Shown: positions 23,531 to 31,153 of the stretch, piece after piece
Layout: each line of letters starts with the position of its first letter
How positions within the stretch are numbered: position 1 is the stretch's first letter
Assembly (NCBI RefSeq): GCF_944387245.1
Contig: NZ_CALXEE010000017.1
Coordinates: 1-35,750, forward strand
Direction of reading: 5' to 3'
DNA length: 35,750 nt
From: an uncultured Intestinimonas sp.
Lineage (GTDB): Bacteria; Bacillota; Clostridia; Oscillospirales; Oscillospiraceae
Position numbers and translations under genes: made by a program
The notes under the pieces: model-generated
The model's database searches: none
What the model saw: only the letters and a program-made list of their open reading frames with translations
What the model was told of the DNA's origin: nothing

Positions 23531-23612
23531 CAGGCTGTGAGCCTTTTCTTTCAGTTCGTCAAAGGTCAAAGGAACATCACCGCCTTGGGGCTAAATCATG
23601 GTTTGGACAGCC
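23531..23612 (-). pseudogene. Flank duplication, copy B: truncated uvrC start
   Basis: This second copy of the uvrC start region keeps the Shine-Dalgarno site and TTG and would encode TFDELKEKAHSL before leaving the uvrC sequence and running into the palindromic insert. Differences from copy A include two changes between the ribosome binding site and the start codon. It is a remnant, not a gene; whether ribosomes still load here is open. Confidence 0.8.
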
Positions 23613-23631
23613 TGCCGTTTGAGCGGCAGTA

Positions 23632-24450
23632 TCAGGACCGGGTCAGCCTGCGTCGGTTCTTCTCCCAGAACCGACGCTGGTACTTCAGGTTTGCCATCTC
23701 GGTCACCCGCCGGCTGGTGGAGAAGTTGCTGGCGCCGCCCACCACGCCGATAAGGGTCATGCCCTGGAGGAATTTGGGCACCAACATGGCGCCGGCCAGG
23801 GCCTTGGCCGCCTCCCGCATCTGGGCCTCCAGGTCCACCCAGGGAGCCTGATCCCGATCCAAAAGCCTTCCCAGCTCGTCTGCCCGGGCGCTGTACGACT
23901 GCCGGTCATGACCGTCAGCCAAGGCGGCACACAGGACCAGCAGGATATAGGACCGCTCCCCTTTGGTGTCATAGGCAAATCCGTACCGCACTGCCGTGTG
24001 GTAGATGGCCCTGAGCAGGATGGACATGAGAATCGGTATGTCGGGCAGGCCCATACTCAGCAGCCCCAGGACACACCCCTCCGCCGTCGCCGCCGCCGTG
24101 GTCAGCGTCCCGCTGAGAACGGCGCTCCGGTGAAAGGCACCCATGCTTCTGGCCCCCGGCGCCTTTTTGATGGCATACTCCTTGAGATAGCGCTCTCCCA
24201 ACAGCTTTCGCGTCGGGATGGTCCTCCCCAGCAGGCCGGTTCCTCGCTGAAACAGCACCTGAAAAGCGGTATAAAAGGCTGTATCCATGGTGTGGATCAG
24301 CTTATCCGGCACCCGCTTTTCCGCCCAGGACATAATACGCCCCTTCCGCCGGGCCGCATCCCGTCGGAACATTTGCTCCTCCCGGCGCCGGAGCCGCTCC
24401 AGCTGCCGGTCATATTCCCGTGACAGCTCACCCAAAGGTATCACTTCCAT
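23632..24450 (-). CDS. EcsC-family protein
   Basis: A 272-residue protein of the EcsC family, named after the third gene of the Bacillus ecs locus, biochemical role unknown. The N-terminal REYDRQLERLRRREEQMFRR helix, the VPDKLIHTMDTAFYTAFQVLFQRGTGLL segment (read as adjoining pieces VPDKLIHTMDTAFYTAF and QVLFQRGTGLL), and the glycine-rich LLSMGLPDIPILMSILLRAIY with FAYDTKGERSYILLVL fit the family. The last third has a hydrophobic AGAMLVPKFLQGMTLIGVVGG stretch. The ATG at 24450 lacks a clear ribosome binding site and lies only nine bases from a bidirectional terminator; the ATG of MFRRD has GGAGG 5 bases upstream and could be used instead, but the longer form keeps the family's N-terminal helix. 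Confidence 0.82.
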   Translation of the reverse strand: MEVIPLGELSREYDRQLERLRRREEQMFRRDAARRKGRIMSWAEKRVPDKLIHTMDTAFYTAFQVLFQRGTGLLGRTIPTRKLLGERYLKEYAIKKAPGARSMGAFHRSAVLSGTLTTAAATAEGCVLGLLSMGLPDIPILMSILLRAIYHTAVRYGFAYDTKGERSYILLVLCAALADGHDRQSYSARADELGRLLDRDQAPWVDLEAQMREAAKALAGAMLVPKFLQGMTLIGVVGGASNFSTSRRVTEMANLKYQRRFWEKNRRRLTRS

Positions 24451-24456
24451 AAGATC

Positions 24457-24485
24457 AAAAAAAGCGCCGCATTGCGGCGCTTTTT
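24457..24485. terminator. Terminator after ptsH (symmetrical)
   Basis: GCGCCGC-ATT-GCGGCGC (24464-24480) is flanked by an A-run on the left and a T-run on the right, so it can work in both directions. It ends the HPr transcript 14 bases after the stop codon. Confidence 0.88.
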
Positions 24486-24499
24486 CTGCAGAGATCGGG

Positions 24500-24763
24500 T
24501 TACTCCGAGAAGTTACTGGAGATCAGCTCGATGAGCGCCTCGACGGCTTCCTTCTCGTCGGGACCGTCCGCGATCAGGTTGATGGCGGTGCCCTTCACGA
24601 TGCCCAGAGAGAGGACACCCAGCAGGCTCTTGGCATTCACCCTGCGCTCGTCCTTCTCCACCCAGATGGAACTCTTGAACTCATTGGCCTTCTGGATGAA
24701 AAATGTAGCCGGCCTAGCGTGGAGACCCACCTGATTGTTCACAACAGCCTCTTTGATATACAA
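24500..24763 (-). CDS. ptsH: HPr-family phosphocarrier protein
   Basis: An 87-residue HPr, the small carrier that passes phosphate from enzyme I to sugar-specific enzymes II and, when phosphorylated on serine, signals to CcpA in Gram-positive bacteria. His15 lies in the active-site GLHARPA, and Ser46 in NAKSLLGVLSLG is the expected HPr-kinase target, so both functions look possible. The start is TTG 24763, 8 bases after GAGGGGGG, giving the normal MYIKEAVV beginning; in-frame ATGs upstream lie in the leader, and one overlaps the -10 element. It has its own promoter and terminator and stands alone, without ptsI. A role mainly in regulation (as in Crh-like proteins) cannot be excluded, though His15 is kept. 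Confidence 0.93.
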   Translation of the reverse strand: MYIKEAVVNNQVGLHARPATFFIQKANEFKSSIWVEKDERRVNAKSLLGVLSLGIVKGTAINLIADGPDEKEAVEALIELISSNFSE

Positions 24764-24778
24764 TTTGTGTTCCCCCCT

Positions 24779-24796
24779 CAAACAATGCAATGTTTG
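24779..24796 (-). promoter_or_regulatory. Hairpin at the 5' end of the ptsH mRNA
   Basis: CAAACA-TTGCAT-TGTTTG on the - strand begins at the predicted transcription start (about 24797) and ends two bases before the ribosome binding site. It could be a 5' stability hairpin or an operator; the sequence does not decide. Confidence 0.5.
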
Positions 24797-24803
24797 CATA
24801 TCT

Positions 24804-24832
24804 AGCATACCAAATTTCGGTGAAACCGTCAA
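24804..24832 (-). promoter_or_regulatory. Sigma-A promoter of ptsH
   Basis: On the - strand TTGACG (24827-24832), 17 bases, TATGCT (24804-24809). Confidence 0.8.
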
Positions 24833-24993
24833 TGACATTTTGCACAAATTCACGGAGATTCGCAAGGAAAATTCGCTCTTGTGCTCAGTGCGCCGTCAAA
24901 ATAGACTCATTTTCCCCATTTCGCAGAAAAAACATGGCACTTTTATCCAGTTTTAGTCCTTCTCTCTCAAAAAGTCCTTTTTTGGAGAAACAT

Positions 24994-27369
24994 TCAGCGC
25001 AGCTCCACCACAGTCACGCCGTCCTCACCCTCACCGAACCGGCCGGGACGGAAGGATTTGACGTACTTGCTCCGCTTCAGGTGGTCCCGCACCGCCTTGC
25101 GGACGGCACCGGTGCCCTTGCCGTGGATGACCGTCACCGTGTCCAGCCGGCCCATGACGGCGCTGTCCAGGAAGCGGTCCAGCACCAGCAGGGCCTCGTC
25201 GGTCATCATGCCCCGCAGGTCCACCTCGGGGGAGGCCCCCAGAGAGCGCAGCTTGTGCTCGGCCCGCTGGGCAATCTGGACGGCCTGCTTCTTGCCGCTA
25301 TCGGCGTCCTCCACCACCCGGACCTCCTCCTGCTTGGCGGTAATCTTCAAAATGCCCGCCTGAAGCTGGAGGGAACCGTCCTTGTTGACGGAGATGACAT
25401 TGGCCCGGGTGCCCATCTTCACCAGCTCCACCGTATCCCCCGCCTTGGCGGGTCGGGTGGGCGGCGGCGCCGGCAGGTCCTCATGGGACCCCAGGGCGTC
25501 CTCGGCCTCATTGAGCTGCCGGCGCAGGTCGGACCGCCGCTGGTTCTGCTCCAGCCAGTCGGCCTCCTTCTCCTGGCGGCGGCGCATCTCGTTGAGCTCG
25601 GCAAAGACCTTGTCGGCGGTGTCCCGGGCCTCCTGTATGATGGCACGGGCCTCGGCCTGGGCCTTCTCCACCGCCTTGGCCTTCTCCTTCTCCAGCTTCT
25701 CCCGGTACTCCCGGGCGGTCTTGGCCGACTCCTCCATCTCCCGTCGGAGCTTCCGGGCCTCGTCCTTCTCCTTCTCCATCTGCTGGCGCTGCCGGTCCAG
25801 CTGGGTGAGGACATCCTCGAAGCGGACGTTCTCGGCGTCGATGCGGGCGGCGGCCTTGTCGATGATGGCCTGGGGCAGCCCCAGGCGGCGGGAGATGGCA
25901 AAGGCGTTGGACTTGCCCGGCACCCCGATGAGGAGCTTATAGGTGGGGGCCAGAGTCTCCACATTAAACTCGCAGGAGGCGTTCTCCACCCCCTTGGTGG
26001 TCATGGCGTACACCTTCAGCTCGGCGTAGTGGGTGGTGGCGCACACCAGGGCCCCCCGCTCCCGGGCCGACTCAATGATGGCGGCGGCCAGGGCGGCGCC
26101 CTCCACCGGGTCGGTGCCCGCCCCCAGCTCGTCGAAGAGGATGAGGGAGCCAGGACCGCACTCCTCCAGAATGCCCACGATGTTTACCATGTGGGAAGAG
26201 AAGGTGGACAAACTCTGGGCAATGGACTGCTCGTCGCCGATGTCGGAGAGCACATGGTCAAAGACCACCACGGTGCTGTCGTCGTCGGCGGGGATGTGGA
26301 GGCCGCACTGGGCCATGAGGGTCAGCAGGCCGATGGTCTTGAGGGTCACCGTCTTGCCGCCGGTGTTGGGGCCGGTGATGACCAGGGTATCAAATTGGTC
26401 CCCCAGGTAGAGGTCGTTGGGCACCGCCTTCTTGGGGTCCAGCAGGGGGTGGCGGGCCTTCCGCAGGGTGATGCCCTTCTTGGCCAGCTTGGGCTCGGTG
26501 CAGCGCAGCTTATCCGACAGCCGGGCCCGGGCAAAGATGCAGTCGATGAGGACAAGGAGGTCGTAGTCCTGGGCGATGTCCTCCTTGTGGGCGGCGCACT
26601 CGGCGGAGAGTTCCCGGAGGATGCGCTCGATCTCCTTCTCCTCCCGGGACTGGAGCTCCCGCAGCTCGTTGTTGGTCTTGACCACCGCCATGGGCTCAAT
26701 GAAGAAGGTGCCGCCGGAGCCGGACACGTCGTGGACCAGGCCGGGGATCTCGTTCTTGCACTCCGACTTCACCGGCACCACGTACCGGCCGGAGCGCATG
26801 GTGATGATGGACTCCTGGAGGTACTTGGCCTGGGAGGAGGAGATGAGCTTTTGGAGGATATCCCGGACCTTGGAGGAGGACGCCCGGATGTGCCGCCGGA
26901 TATCGGCCAGTTCGGGGCTGGCGGCGTCGGCAATCTCCTCCTCGGAGAGGATGGACCCGCTGATCCGGTCCTCCAAATACCGGTTAGCCTGGAGGGAGGA
27001 GAAGAGGTGGTCGATGCAGGTCTTGGCGTTGCCCTCCCCGGTGGCGTACTCCTTGGCGGAGCGGGCGCAGCGCAGGAGGGCGGCGATGTCCAGCAGCTCC
27101 CGGGTGTTGAGGGCGCCCCCCATATCGGCCCGCTGGAGGGAGGCCGCCACCGGCCGGACACCGGAGAGGGGCGGGGTACCCCGGAGGACGATCATGGAGC
27201 AGGCTGCGGAGGTCTCCTTCTGGAGACGCTGGACGTCGTCGGGGTCGGTGTAGGGCCGCAGGGCCCGGCACCGGTCCTTGCCCTCCTCGGTGGCCGCCTG
27301 GGCGGCCAGCAACTCCAGCACCCTGGGCAGCTCCAGGGTCTGGATGGATTTTTCAAACAGATCGGTCAT
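24994..27369 (-). CDS. mutS2: MutS2-family ATPase/endonuclease with Smr domain
   Basis: MutS2, 791 residues, the usual length. Despite its name it does not serve mismatch repair; members suppress homologous recombination or, in Bacillus, rescue collided ribosomes. The core has the P-loop GPNTGGKT at 333-340, Walker B SLILFDELGAGTDP and the ABC signature region before it. A long coiled coil (about 515-620, rich in Glu/Lys/Arg) leads to the KOW-like strand and the C-terminal Smr nuclease domain at about 713-791, with VDLRGMMTDEALL and the HGKGTGAVR loop. The start is the ATG 31 bases after the PhzF gene. It is the last gene of the yqzL-recO row. Confidence 0.95.
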   Translation of the reverse strand: MTDLFEKSIQTLELPRVLELLAAQAATEEGKDRCRALRPYTDPDDVQRLQKETSAACSMIVLRGTPPLSGVRPVAASLQRADMGGALNTRELLDIAALLRCARSAKEYATGEGNAKTCIDHLFSSLQANRYLEDRISGSILSEEEIADAASPELADIRRHIRASSSKVRDILQKLISSSQAKYLQESIITMRSGRYVVPVKSECKNEIPGLVHDVSGSGGTFFIEPMAVVKTNNELRELQSREEKEIERILRELSAECAAHKEDIAQDYDLLVLIDCIFARARLSDKLRCTEPKLAKKGITLRKARHPLLDPKKAVPNDLYLGDQFDTLVITGPNTGGKTVTLKTIGLLTLMAQCGLHIPADDDSTVVVFDHVLSDIGDEQSIAQSLSTFSSHMVNIVGILEECGPGSLILFDELGAGTDPVEGAALAAAIIESARERGALVCATTHYAELKVYAMTTKGVENASCEFNVETLAPTYKLLIGVPGKSNAFAISRRLGLPQAIIDKAAARIDAENVRFEDVLTQLDRQRQQMEKEKDEARKLRREMEESAKTAREYREKLEKEKAKAVEKAQAEARAIIQEARDTADKVFAELNEMRRRQEKEADWLEQNQRRSDLRRQLNEAEDALGSHEDLPAPPPTRPAKAGDTVELVKMGTRANVISVNKDGSLQLQAGILKITAKQEEVRVVEDADSGKKQAVQIAQRAEHKLRSLGASPEVDLRGMMTDEALLVLDRFLDSAVMGRLDTVTVIHGKGTGAVRKAVRDHLKRSKYVKSFRPGRFGEGEDGVTVVELR

Positions 27370-27400
27370 GGATGGTTCTCCTTGCAGGTTTTACGATGTA

Positions 27401-28267
27401 TCAGAGCAGCTGGGCCCGGAGGGTGAGCACCGCCCGTCCCCCCACCCGGACCCGGACCCCGTCCGGCCCTTCGGTGAGGCGGCTGAGGATCTCGGAGGGC
27501 TTGCCCATCTTCTCCCCCTGAACAAAGCGGTTCTCTATCCCGGCGGAGATCCTGCCCCGGCGGTAGAGGTAGTAGGTCAGGGCGCCGTTGGAGGTGCCGG
27601 TGGCGGCCTCCTCGGGGATGGCATAGAGGGGGGCGAAGTTCCGGCAGTGGGCGGCGGCCTCCTCATTGAGGCAGGGCCAGAACATATGGACCCCTACCAC
27701 ACCGTAGCGCTTGGACAGCTCGGTAACGGCCCGCTCGTCCTGCTCGGCTTTCTCCAGGGCCGCCATACTGCTTACAGGCAGCAGGATATCCTGGAGGCCG
27801 GTGCTCACCACCATGGGGACAAAGCCCTCTGGGCAGTCCGTCGCGCTCAGGCCGTAGGCGGCGTAGAGCTCCGCCGTCTCCTCAGGGGAGAAGCTCCGGC
27901 CCTCCACCGGCGGTGCCATATCCATCCACACCGCCTGGTCGGAGACCTGGATGCTCAGCTCCCCCGCCAGGGTGGAGGCCCGGTAGGTGCCCGGCGCCAG
28001 GCCCTCGTCCTCCCGCAGAGTGGTGAAGGCAGCGATGGTGGCGTGGCCGCACAGGTCCACCTCCCCCTCCGGGGTGAAGTAGCGCAGGCGGAAGGAGTCC
28101 GGCCCGGTGGGCCGGACAAAGGCGGTCTCGGAGTGCTTGAGCTCGGCGGCCAGGGCCTGACAGAAGGCGGCGGTAAGTTCCGGCTCCTCCGGAGTCAGCA
28201 GAGCCACCCCCGCCTGATTGCCGGAAAAACGCTGGGTGGTAAAGGCGTCCACGATGTAGAGCTTCAC
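27401..28267 (-). CDS. PhzF-family isomerase-like protein
   Basis: A 288-residue member of the PhzF superfamily, diaminopimelate-epimerase-fold enzymes that include phenazine-pathway isomerases and many proteins of unknown substrate. The N-terminus IVDAFTTQRFSGNQAGVALL, the HSETAF motif with Glu47 at the catalytic position, and DLCGHATIAA at 71-80 are typical. In the second half, GTSNGALTYYLYRRG corresponds to the second half-barrel's turn. No other phenazine genes are nearby, so phenazine synthesis is not implied. The start is GTG 28267, overlapping the recO stop as GTGA, with GGAGG 9 bases upstream; it is translationally coupled to recO. Confidence 0.88.
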   Translation of the reverse strand: MKLYIVDAFTTQRFSGNQAGVALLTPEEPELTAAFCQALAAELKHSETAFVRPTGPDSFRLRYFTPEGEVDLCGHATIAAFTTLREDEGLAPGTYRASTLAGELSIQVSDQAVWMDMAPPVEGRSFSPEETAELYAAYGLSATDCPEGFVPMVVSTGLQDILLPVSSMAALEKAEQDERAVTELSKRYGVVGVHMFWPCLNEEAAAHCRNFAPLYAIPEEAATGTSNGALTYYLYRRGRISAGIENRFVQGEKMGKPSEILSRLTEGPDGVRVRVGGRAVLTLRAQLL

Positions 28268-29049
28268 GGCGCAGTACCTCCTGGTTGTTGTTGGGCCGCC
28301 GGAGCGGCGTCAGTGAGCTGATGATAAAAGTCCAGGGTGCGGAAGCCCCGGTCCAGCTGGGTGCGGAGGAAATCTTCACAGGCGGTGGACATTTTGGCCA
28401 TGCCGGGGGCGTCCATGGGGAAGGAGAAGAGCCGCTTGGGGTCGCCGTACACCACATGGCGCATGGCGGCCAGACTGGTGGCGTCCAGGGTGCGGCTGGC
28501 GCCGTCCCCCAGGCCGCAGGCGGCGCAGTGGAGGACGCCCTCCTCGATGTCCAGACGGGGGTCCGCCGGCTCCTCCGCGCCGCAGACGGCGCAGGCGTCC
28601 AGCAGGGGCTCATAGCCCGCCACACAGAGGAGCTTGAGTTCGAAGGCCGCCTTCACCAATGGGAGGGGCTTTTTCAGCTTGTCCAGGGCATAGAGGGAGT
28701 TGAGCACCAGGGAAAGGAGGGCCTGGTCGGGTCGCCCCTCCTCGGCCACCGCCTCGGCCACCTCTGCGAAGTAGGAGCCCAGGGCCAGCTTATCCACATC
28801 GGAGCGCACCCCCCAGAAGAGCTCCAGAGGCTCGGCCTCGTTGAGAGTGAGCTTGTCCCGGTAGTCGAAGAGGGTCATGTCCGACCACACCAGTAGCTGG
28901 GCGGAGGCGGCCAGGGGGCTGTTCTTCCGGCGGCAGCCCCGGGCCTTCACCGTCCGCCTGCCCCCCTCCCGGGTGAGCACGGTAAGGATCTTGTCCGCCT
29001 CTTTGTAATTGGTCTCCCTGAGGATGAGTCCCTGGGTCTTGACGTGCAT
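28264..29049 (-). CDS. recO: DNA repair protein RecO
   Basis: RecO helps load RecA on SSB-coated single-stranded DNA with RecR (RecFOR pathway); 261 residues. The N-terminal OB fold begins KTQGLILRETNYKEADKILT, followed by the helical domain and a zinc site with Cys153, Cys156, Cys175 and Cys178 (CAVC and CAAC). The C-terminus DFLRTQLDRGFRTLDFY is conserved. The extra Ala/Gln-rich tail is short. AGGTGAT lies just before ATG 29049. It follows yqzL by 36 bases, as in Bacillus. Confidence 0.93.
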   Translation of the reverse strand: MHVKTQGLILRETNYKEADKILTVLTREGGRRTVKARGCRRKNSPLAASAQLLVWSDMTLFDYRDKLTLNEAEPLELFWGVRSDVDKLALGSYFAEVAEAVAEEGRPDQALLSLVLNSLYALDKLKKPLPLVKAAFELKLLCVAGYEPLLDACAVCGAEEPADPRLDIEEGVLHCAACGLGDGASRTLDATSLAAMRHVVYGDPKRLFSFPMDAPGMAKMSTACEDFLRTQLDRGFRTLDFYHQLTDAAPAAQQQPGGTAP

Positions 29050-29085
29050 AGCATCACCTGTATGTAAGGGGCGCTGAACGCGCCC

Positions 29086-29193
29086 CTATGCGGTCTTTTC
29101 CGCCTCCTCCGCCTCCAGCAAAAGGCGGTAGAGGGCGTAGGCCTCCGGCAGTCCGGTGGCCAGAAAGAGTTCCCAAAGCATCTGACTGTTCAC
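29086..29193 (-). CDS. yqzL: YqzL-family small protein
   Basis: A 35-residue protein upstream of recO whose core reads LWELFLATGLPEAYALYRLL. This matches the pattern of Bacillus YqzL (an aromatic residue, then F..TG...AYLLYK.L), a tiny protein of unknown function encoded between era and recO. Position and sequence agree, though the protein is too short for certainty. The start is GTG 29193, with AAAGGGGG 11 bases upstream inside the loop of a hairpin; ATG 29181 (31 residues) is the alternative. A 7-bp hairpin (29068-29086) begins at its stop codon, ahead of recO. Confidence 0.75.
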   Translation of the reverse strand: MNSQMLWELFLATGLPEAYALYRLLLEAEEAEKTA

Positions 29194-29370
29194 GATCCAT
29201 CAGGCCCCCTTTAGGTCTAGGTTGCCTGATGCCATGACGGGCCATACGCGGTAAATTTTGTCCTTCGCCTATCCTATACCATCGTTTTACCGCTCCGAGG
29301 GCCGTCCCGCCAAAATCTTGTGACGGTTATGCGCCGCTGTTATATCCCATATCCCGGAACCCATATCGTG
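29194..29370 (-). promoter_or_regulatory. Structured 5' leader of the yqzL-recO transcript
   Basis: About 177 nt lie between the predicted start of transcription and yqzL. They hold a perfect 8-bp helix GCGGTAAA/TTTACCGC (29248-29255 with 29286-29293, 30-nt loop), a CCGTC/GACGG helix, and a perfect 7-bp helix ATCAGGC/GCCTGAT (29199-29205 with 29224-29230) whose loop contains the yqzL ribosome binding site. No known riboswitch consensus was recognised. Confidence 0.45.
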
Positions 29371-29376
29371 GGATTC

Positions 29377-29405
29377 ATTATAGCATCAAACGCCCCCATC
29401 CGCAA
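29377..29405 (-). promoter_or_regulatory. Sigma-A promoter of yqzL-recO-phzF-mutS2
   Basis: On the - strand TTGCGG (29400-29405), 17 bases, TATAAT (29377-29382), with an extended TGC before the -10. It diverges from the sigma-factor promoter 60 bp to the right. Confidence 0.8.
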
Positions 29406-29465
29406 GGCACAATGCGCTCTCGTCCCCGCTCAATCATCGGTCTGCGCACCGTCTCCGGTCCCGTA

Positions 29466-29494
29466 TTGACATCCGGCTGGACGTATCGTATAAC
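29466..29494 (+). promoter_or_regulatory. Sigma-A promoter of the ECF sigma/partner operon
   Basis: TTGACA (29466-29471) is a perfect -35, followed by 17 bases and TATAAC (29489-29494). The gene therefore looks transcribed by the main sigma factor; no ECF-type AAC/CGT promoter was seen. Confidence 0.82.
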
Positions 29495-29584
29495 TGGGTT
29501 ATGAAAAAGCCGAGATTTCTGTGAGATTGCCGCGCCGATGCCGTGTATATGGATAGAAGGGCCCATCCGAAAAGGAGGGAGCTT

Positions 29585-30145
29585 ATGGAGGACAGCCTGA
29601 TCGTGCAGCTGTACTGGGACAGAGCCCAGGAGGCCATCCCGGCCACATCGGAGAAGTATGGAAACTACTGCGGAGCCATCGCCTGGAACATCCTGGGCAG
29701 CCAGGAGGATGCCGAGGAGTGCGTCAACGACACCTGGCTGAGGGCGTGGAACTCCATGCCGCCCCACAAGCCGTCGCTCCTCTCCGCCTTTCTGGGCAAG
29801 ATCACGCGGAACCTGGCCTTTGACCGTTTTTCCTTCCTCCGGGCGGAAAAGCGGGGTGGCGGCGAGCTGCCCGCCGTTCTGGAGGAGCTGGGAGAGTGCG
29901 TTTCCGGGACTGGCGACGTGGAGCGGGCTGTGGATGAGTGGGAGCTGGCACGGGCCATCGACGACTTCCTGGCCGCATTGCCGCCAGCCAAGCGAGATGT
30001 CTTCATCCGCCGGTACTGGTACACGGAGCCCATCTCCGCCATCGGCAGGCGCTATGGCATGCGGGACGGCGCCGTGTCCATGACCCTCAGCCGCCTGCGG
30101 CAGAAACTGCGCATCCACCTCATGGAAAGGGGGTTTGAACCGTGA
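29585..30145 (+). CDS. ECF-type RNA polymerase sigma factor
   Basis: A 186-residue sigma-70 family factor with regions 2 and 4 only. Region 2 is around YCGAIAWNILGSQEDAEECV and DTWLRAWNSMPP (about 28-62), followed by SLLSAFLGKITRNLAFDRF. Region 4 is LPPAKRDVFIRRYWYTEPIS then AIGRRYGMRDGAVSMTLSRL near 135-180. ATG 29585 is chosen because AAGGAGGG lies 5 bases upstream; the frame is open to 29543 but without a site. Its stop overlaps the next gene's GTG start (GTGA), so the two are co-translated. The pair lies between era and yqzL-recO, on the opposite strand. The signal and target genes are unknown. Confidence 0.9.
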   Translation: MEDSLIVQLYWDRAQEAIPATSEKYGNYCGAIAWNILGSQEDAEECVNDTWLRAWNSMPPHKPSLLSAFLGKITRNLAFDRFSFLRAEKRGGGELPAVLEELGECVSGTGDVERAVDEWELARAIDDFLAALPPAKRDVFIRRYWYTEPISAIGRRYGMRDGAVSMTLSRLRQKLRIHLMERGFEP

Positions 30146-30990
30146 AAAGGGAAACCCTCTATCGGGCCATCGGAGGCATCGACATGAAGTGGGTGGCAGA
30201 GTCGGAAGGCCCTCGGAAGAAGAAACGCGCCCGGGCCAGGTGGGGCGCTCTGGCCGCCTGTCTCTGCCTCCTGGCCGCAGCGCCCCTTCTCCTTTGGGCG
30301 CTGAACACATTCCCGTTTTCTCCCTTCCCAGCGGGGGGCGGGAGCGCTCCGCCGAACATCACCATCGACGGCAGGACATTTTGCGTCTCCTCCCATGTGT
30401 TCGTCTCCTCCGAGCTGCCCGACGGTTTCTCGCTTGCGGGGGAGATCACTGTGGCGGATTCGGGGCTTGGAGATTGTCCGTACTATTTGAACCCGGACAT
30501 CCCGGAGTGGGTGTATGTGTACCATGAGGTCAACACCGACGGAACTCTTGACGCCTTGGGCCACTTAAACCGGACAGAGCCCCATAAGGCCTATGTGCGC
30601 TACGTTGACCAGCAGCTGCGGGGTAAGGGCTTGCTCTGCTATCAAGGGGATCTCTATATCTCCATGTGGAGTGCTGACTACTATGGGGACGATCCCGATG
30701 TCTCTGAAGCGTATTACGATGAAATGGAGGAAAGATTCGGGGCCAGAATTGACGGCGATGCTCCGGACGGCTTTGTATCCGTCGGGATCGCAACCTTTTC
30801 CGGCGATGACACCATCCCGACCGGGACCCTCTCCAGCAACCAAGGCCAGGCGGAGGTGTATTGTTCCCCCAATGAGCTGGACGTAGCTCTGATCAGGACC
30901 CATTGGTTCACCTCTACAAAGGAGGAGGGCGGAGAGACCAGACACGAGGGATTTGACGTCTATATCCGCTATGACGCCCCTTTTGAATGA
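30142..30990 (+). CDS. Membrane-anchored partner of the ECF sigma factor (probable anti-sigma)
   Basis: A 282-residue protein with a cytoplasmic N-terminus (MKRETLYRAIGGIDMKWVAE), a basic stretch, one membrane helix at about 34-55 (WGALAACLCLLAAAPLLLWA) and an extracellular domain of about 225 residues rich in Asp, Gly and Tyr. Topology and GTGA coupling to the sigma gene make an anti-sigma or sensor role likely: the short N-terminal segment would hold the sigma factor and the outer domain would sense. No ZAS zinc motif (HxxxCxxC) is present, so it is not a classical zinc anti-sigma. The outer domain was not recognised. A terminator follows. Confidence 0.75.
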   Translation: MKRETLYRAIGGIDMKWVAESEGPRKKKRARARWGALAACLCLLAAAPLLLWALNTFPFSPFPAGGGSAPPNITIDGRTFCVSSHVFVSSELPDGFSLAGEITVADSGLGDCPYYLNPDIPEWVYVYHEVNTDGTLDALGHLNRTEPHKAYVRYVDQQLRGKGLLCYQGDLYISMWSADYYGDDPDVSEAYYDEMEERFGARIDGDAPDGFVSVGIATFSGDDTIPTGTLSSNQGQAEVYCSPNELDVALIRTHWFTSTKEEGGETRHEGFDVYIRYDAPFE

Positions 30991-31017
30991 TACCCCAAGT
31001 CTTTGTCCCCATAAAAA

Positions 31018-31065
31018 GGAAGGAGCCCTGGCGCTGGCACGGCCAAGGCTCCTTCCCTATTTTTT
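31018..31065 (+). terminator. Rho-independent terminator after the sigma/partner operon
   Basis: GGAAGGAGCC (31018-31027) pairs perfectly with GGCTCCTTCC (31047-31056) around a structured 19-base loop; T-run at 31060-31065. Confidence 0.88.
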
Positions 31066-31100
31066 GCGAGTAAACTGGCTCCAAGCGGCGTCTGTGCCAG

Positions 31101-31153
31101 GTCAGTCCTCCCGGTAACCAACATCGTGGATGAAATTCAGGTTATCACGCCAG
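31101..31153 (-). pseudogene. Duplicated 3' end of era (remnant)
   Basis: These 53 bp match the true end of era (31331-31383) at 52 of 53 positions and encode the same last residues, WRDNLNFIHDVGYRED and stop; the one difference is synonymous. Weaker similarity continues about 35 bp to the left (from about 31066). The copies are exactly 230 bp apart in the same orientation. Confidence 0.9.

Noticed and set aside
24790-27426. 878-codon open frame on the + strand opposite mutS2
   Set aside because: Antisense of a clear MutS2; composition (Gly, Leu, Val, His rich) is that of a reversed-complement frame.
27401-28267. Phenazine biosynthesis locus
   Set aside because: Only a PhzF-family protein is present; the family is mostly of unknown function and no other phenazine gene is near.
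29194-29370. 6S RNA or another stand-alone ncRNA upstream of yqzL
   Set aside because: Length and promoter would fit, but the ends do not pair with one another and no terminator follows; a leader is the simpler reading.
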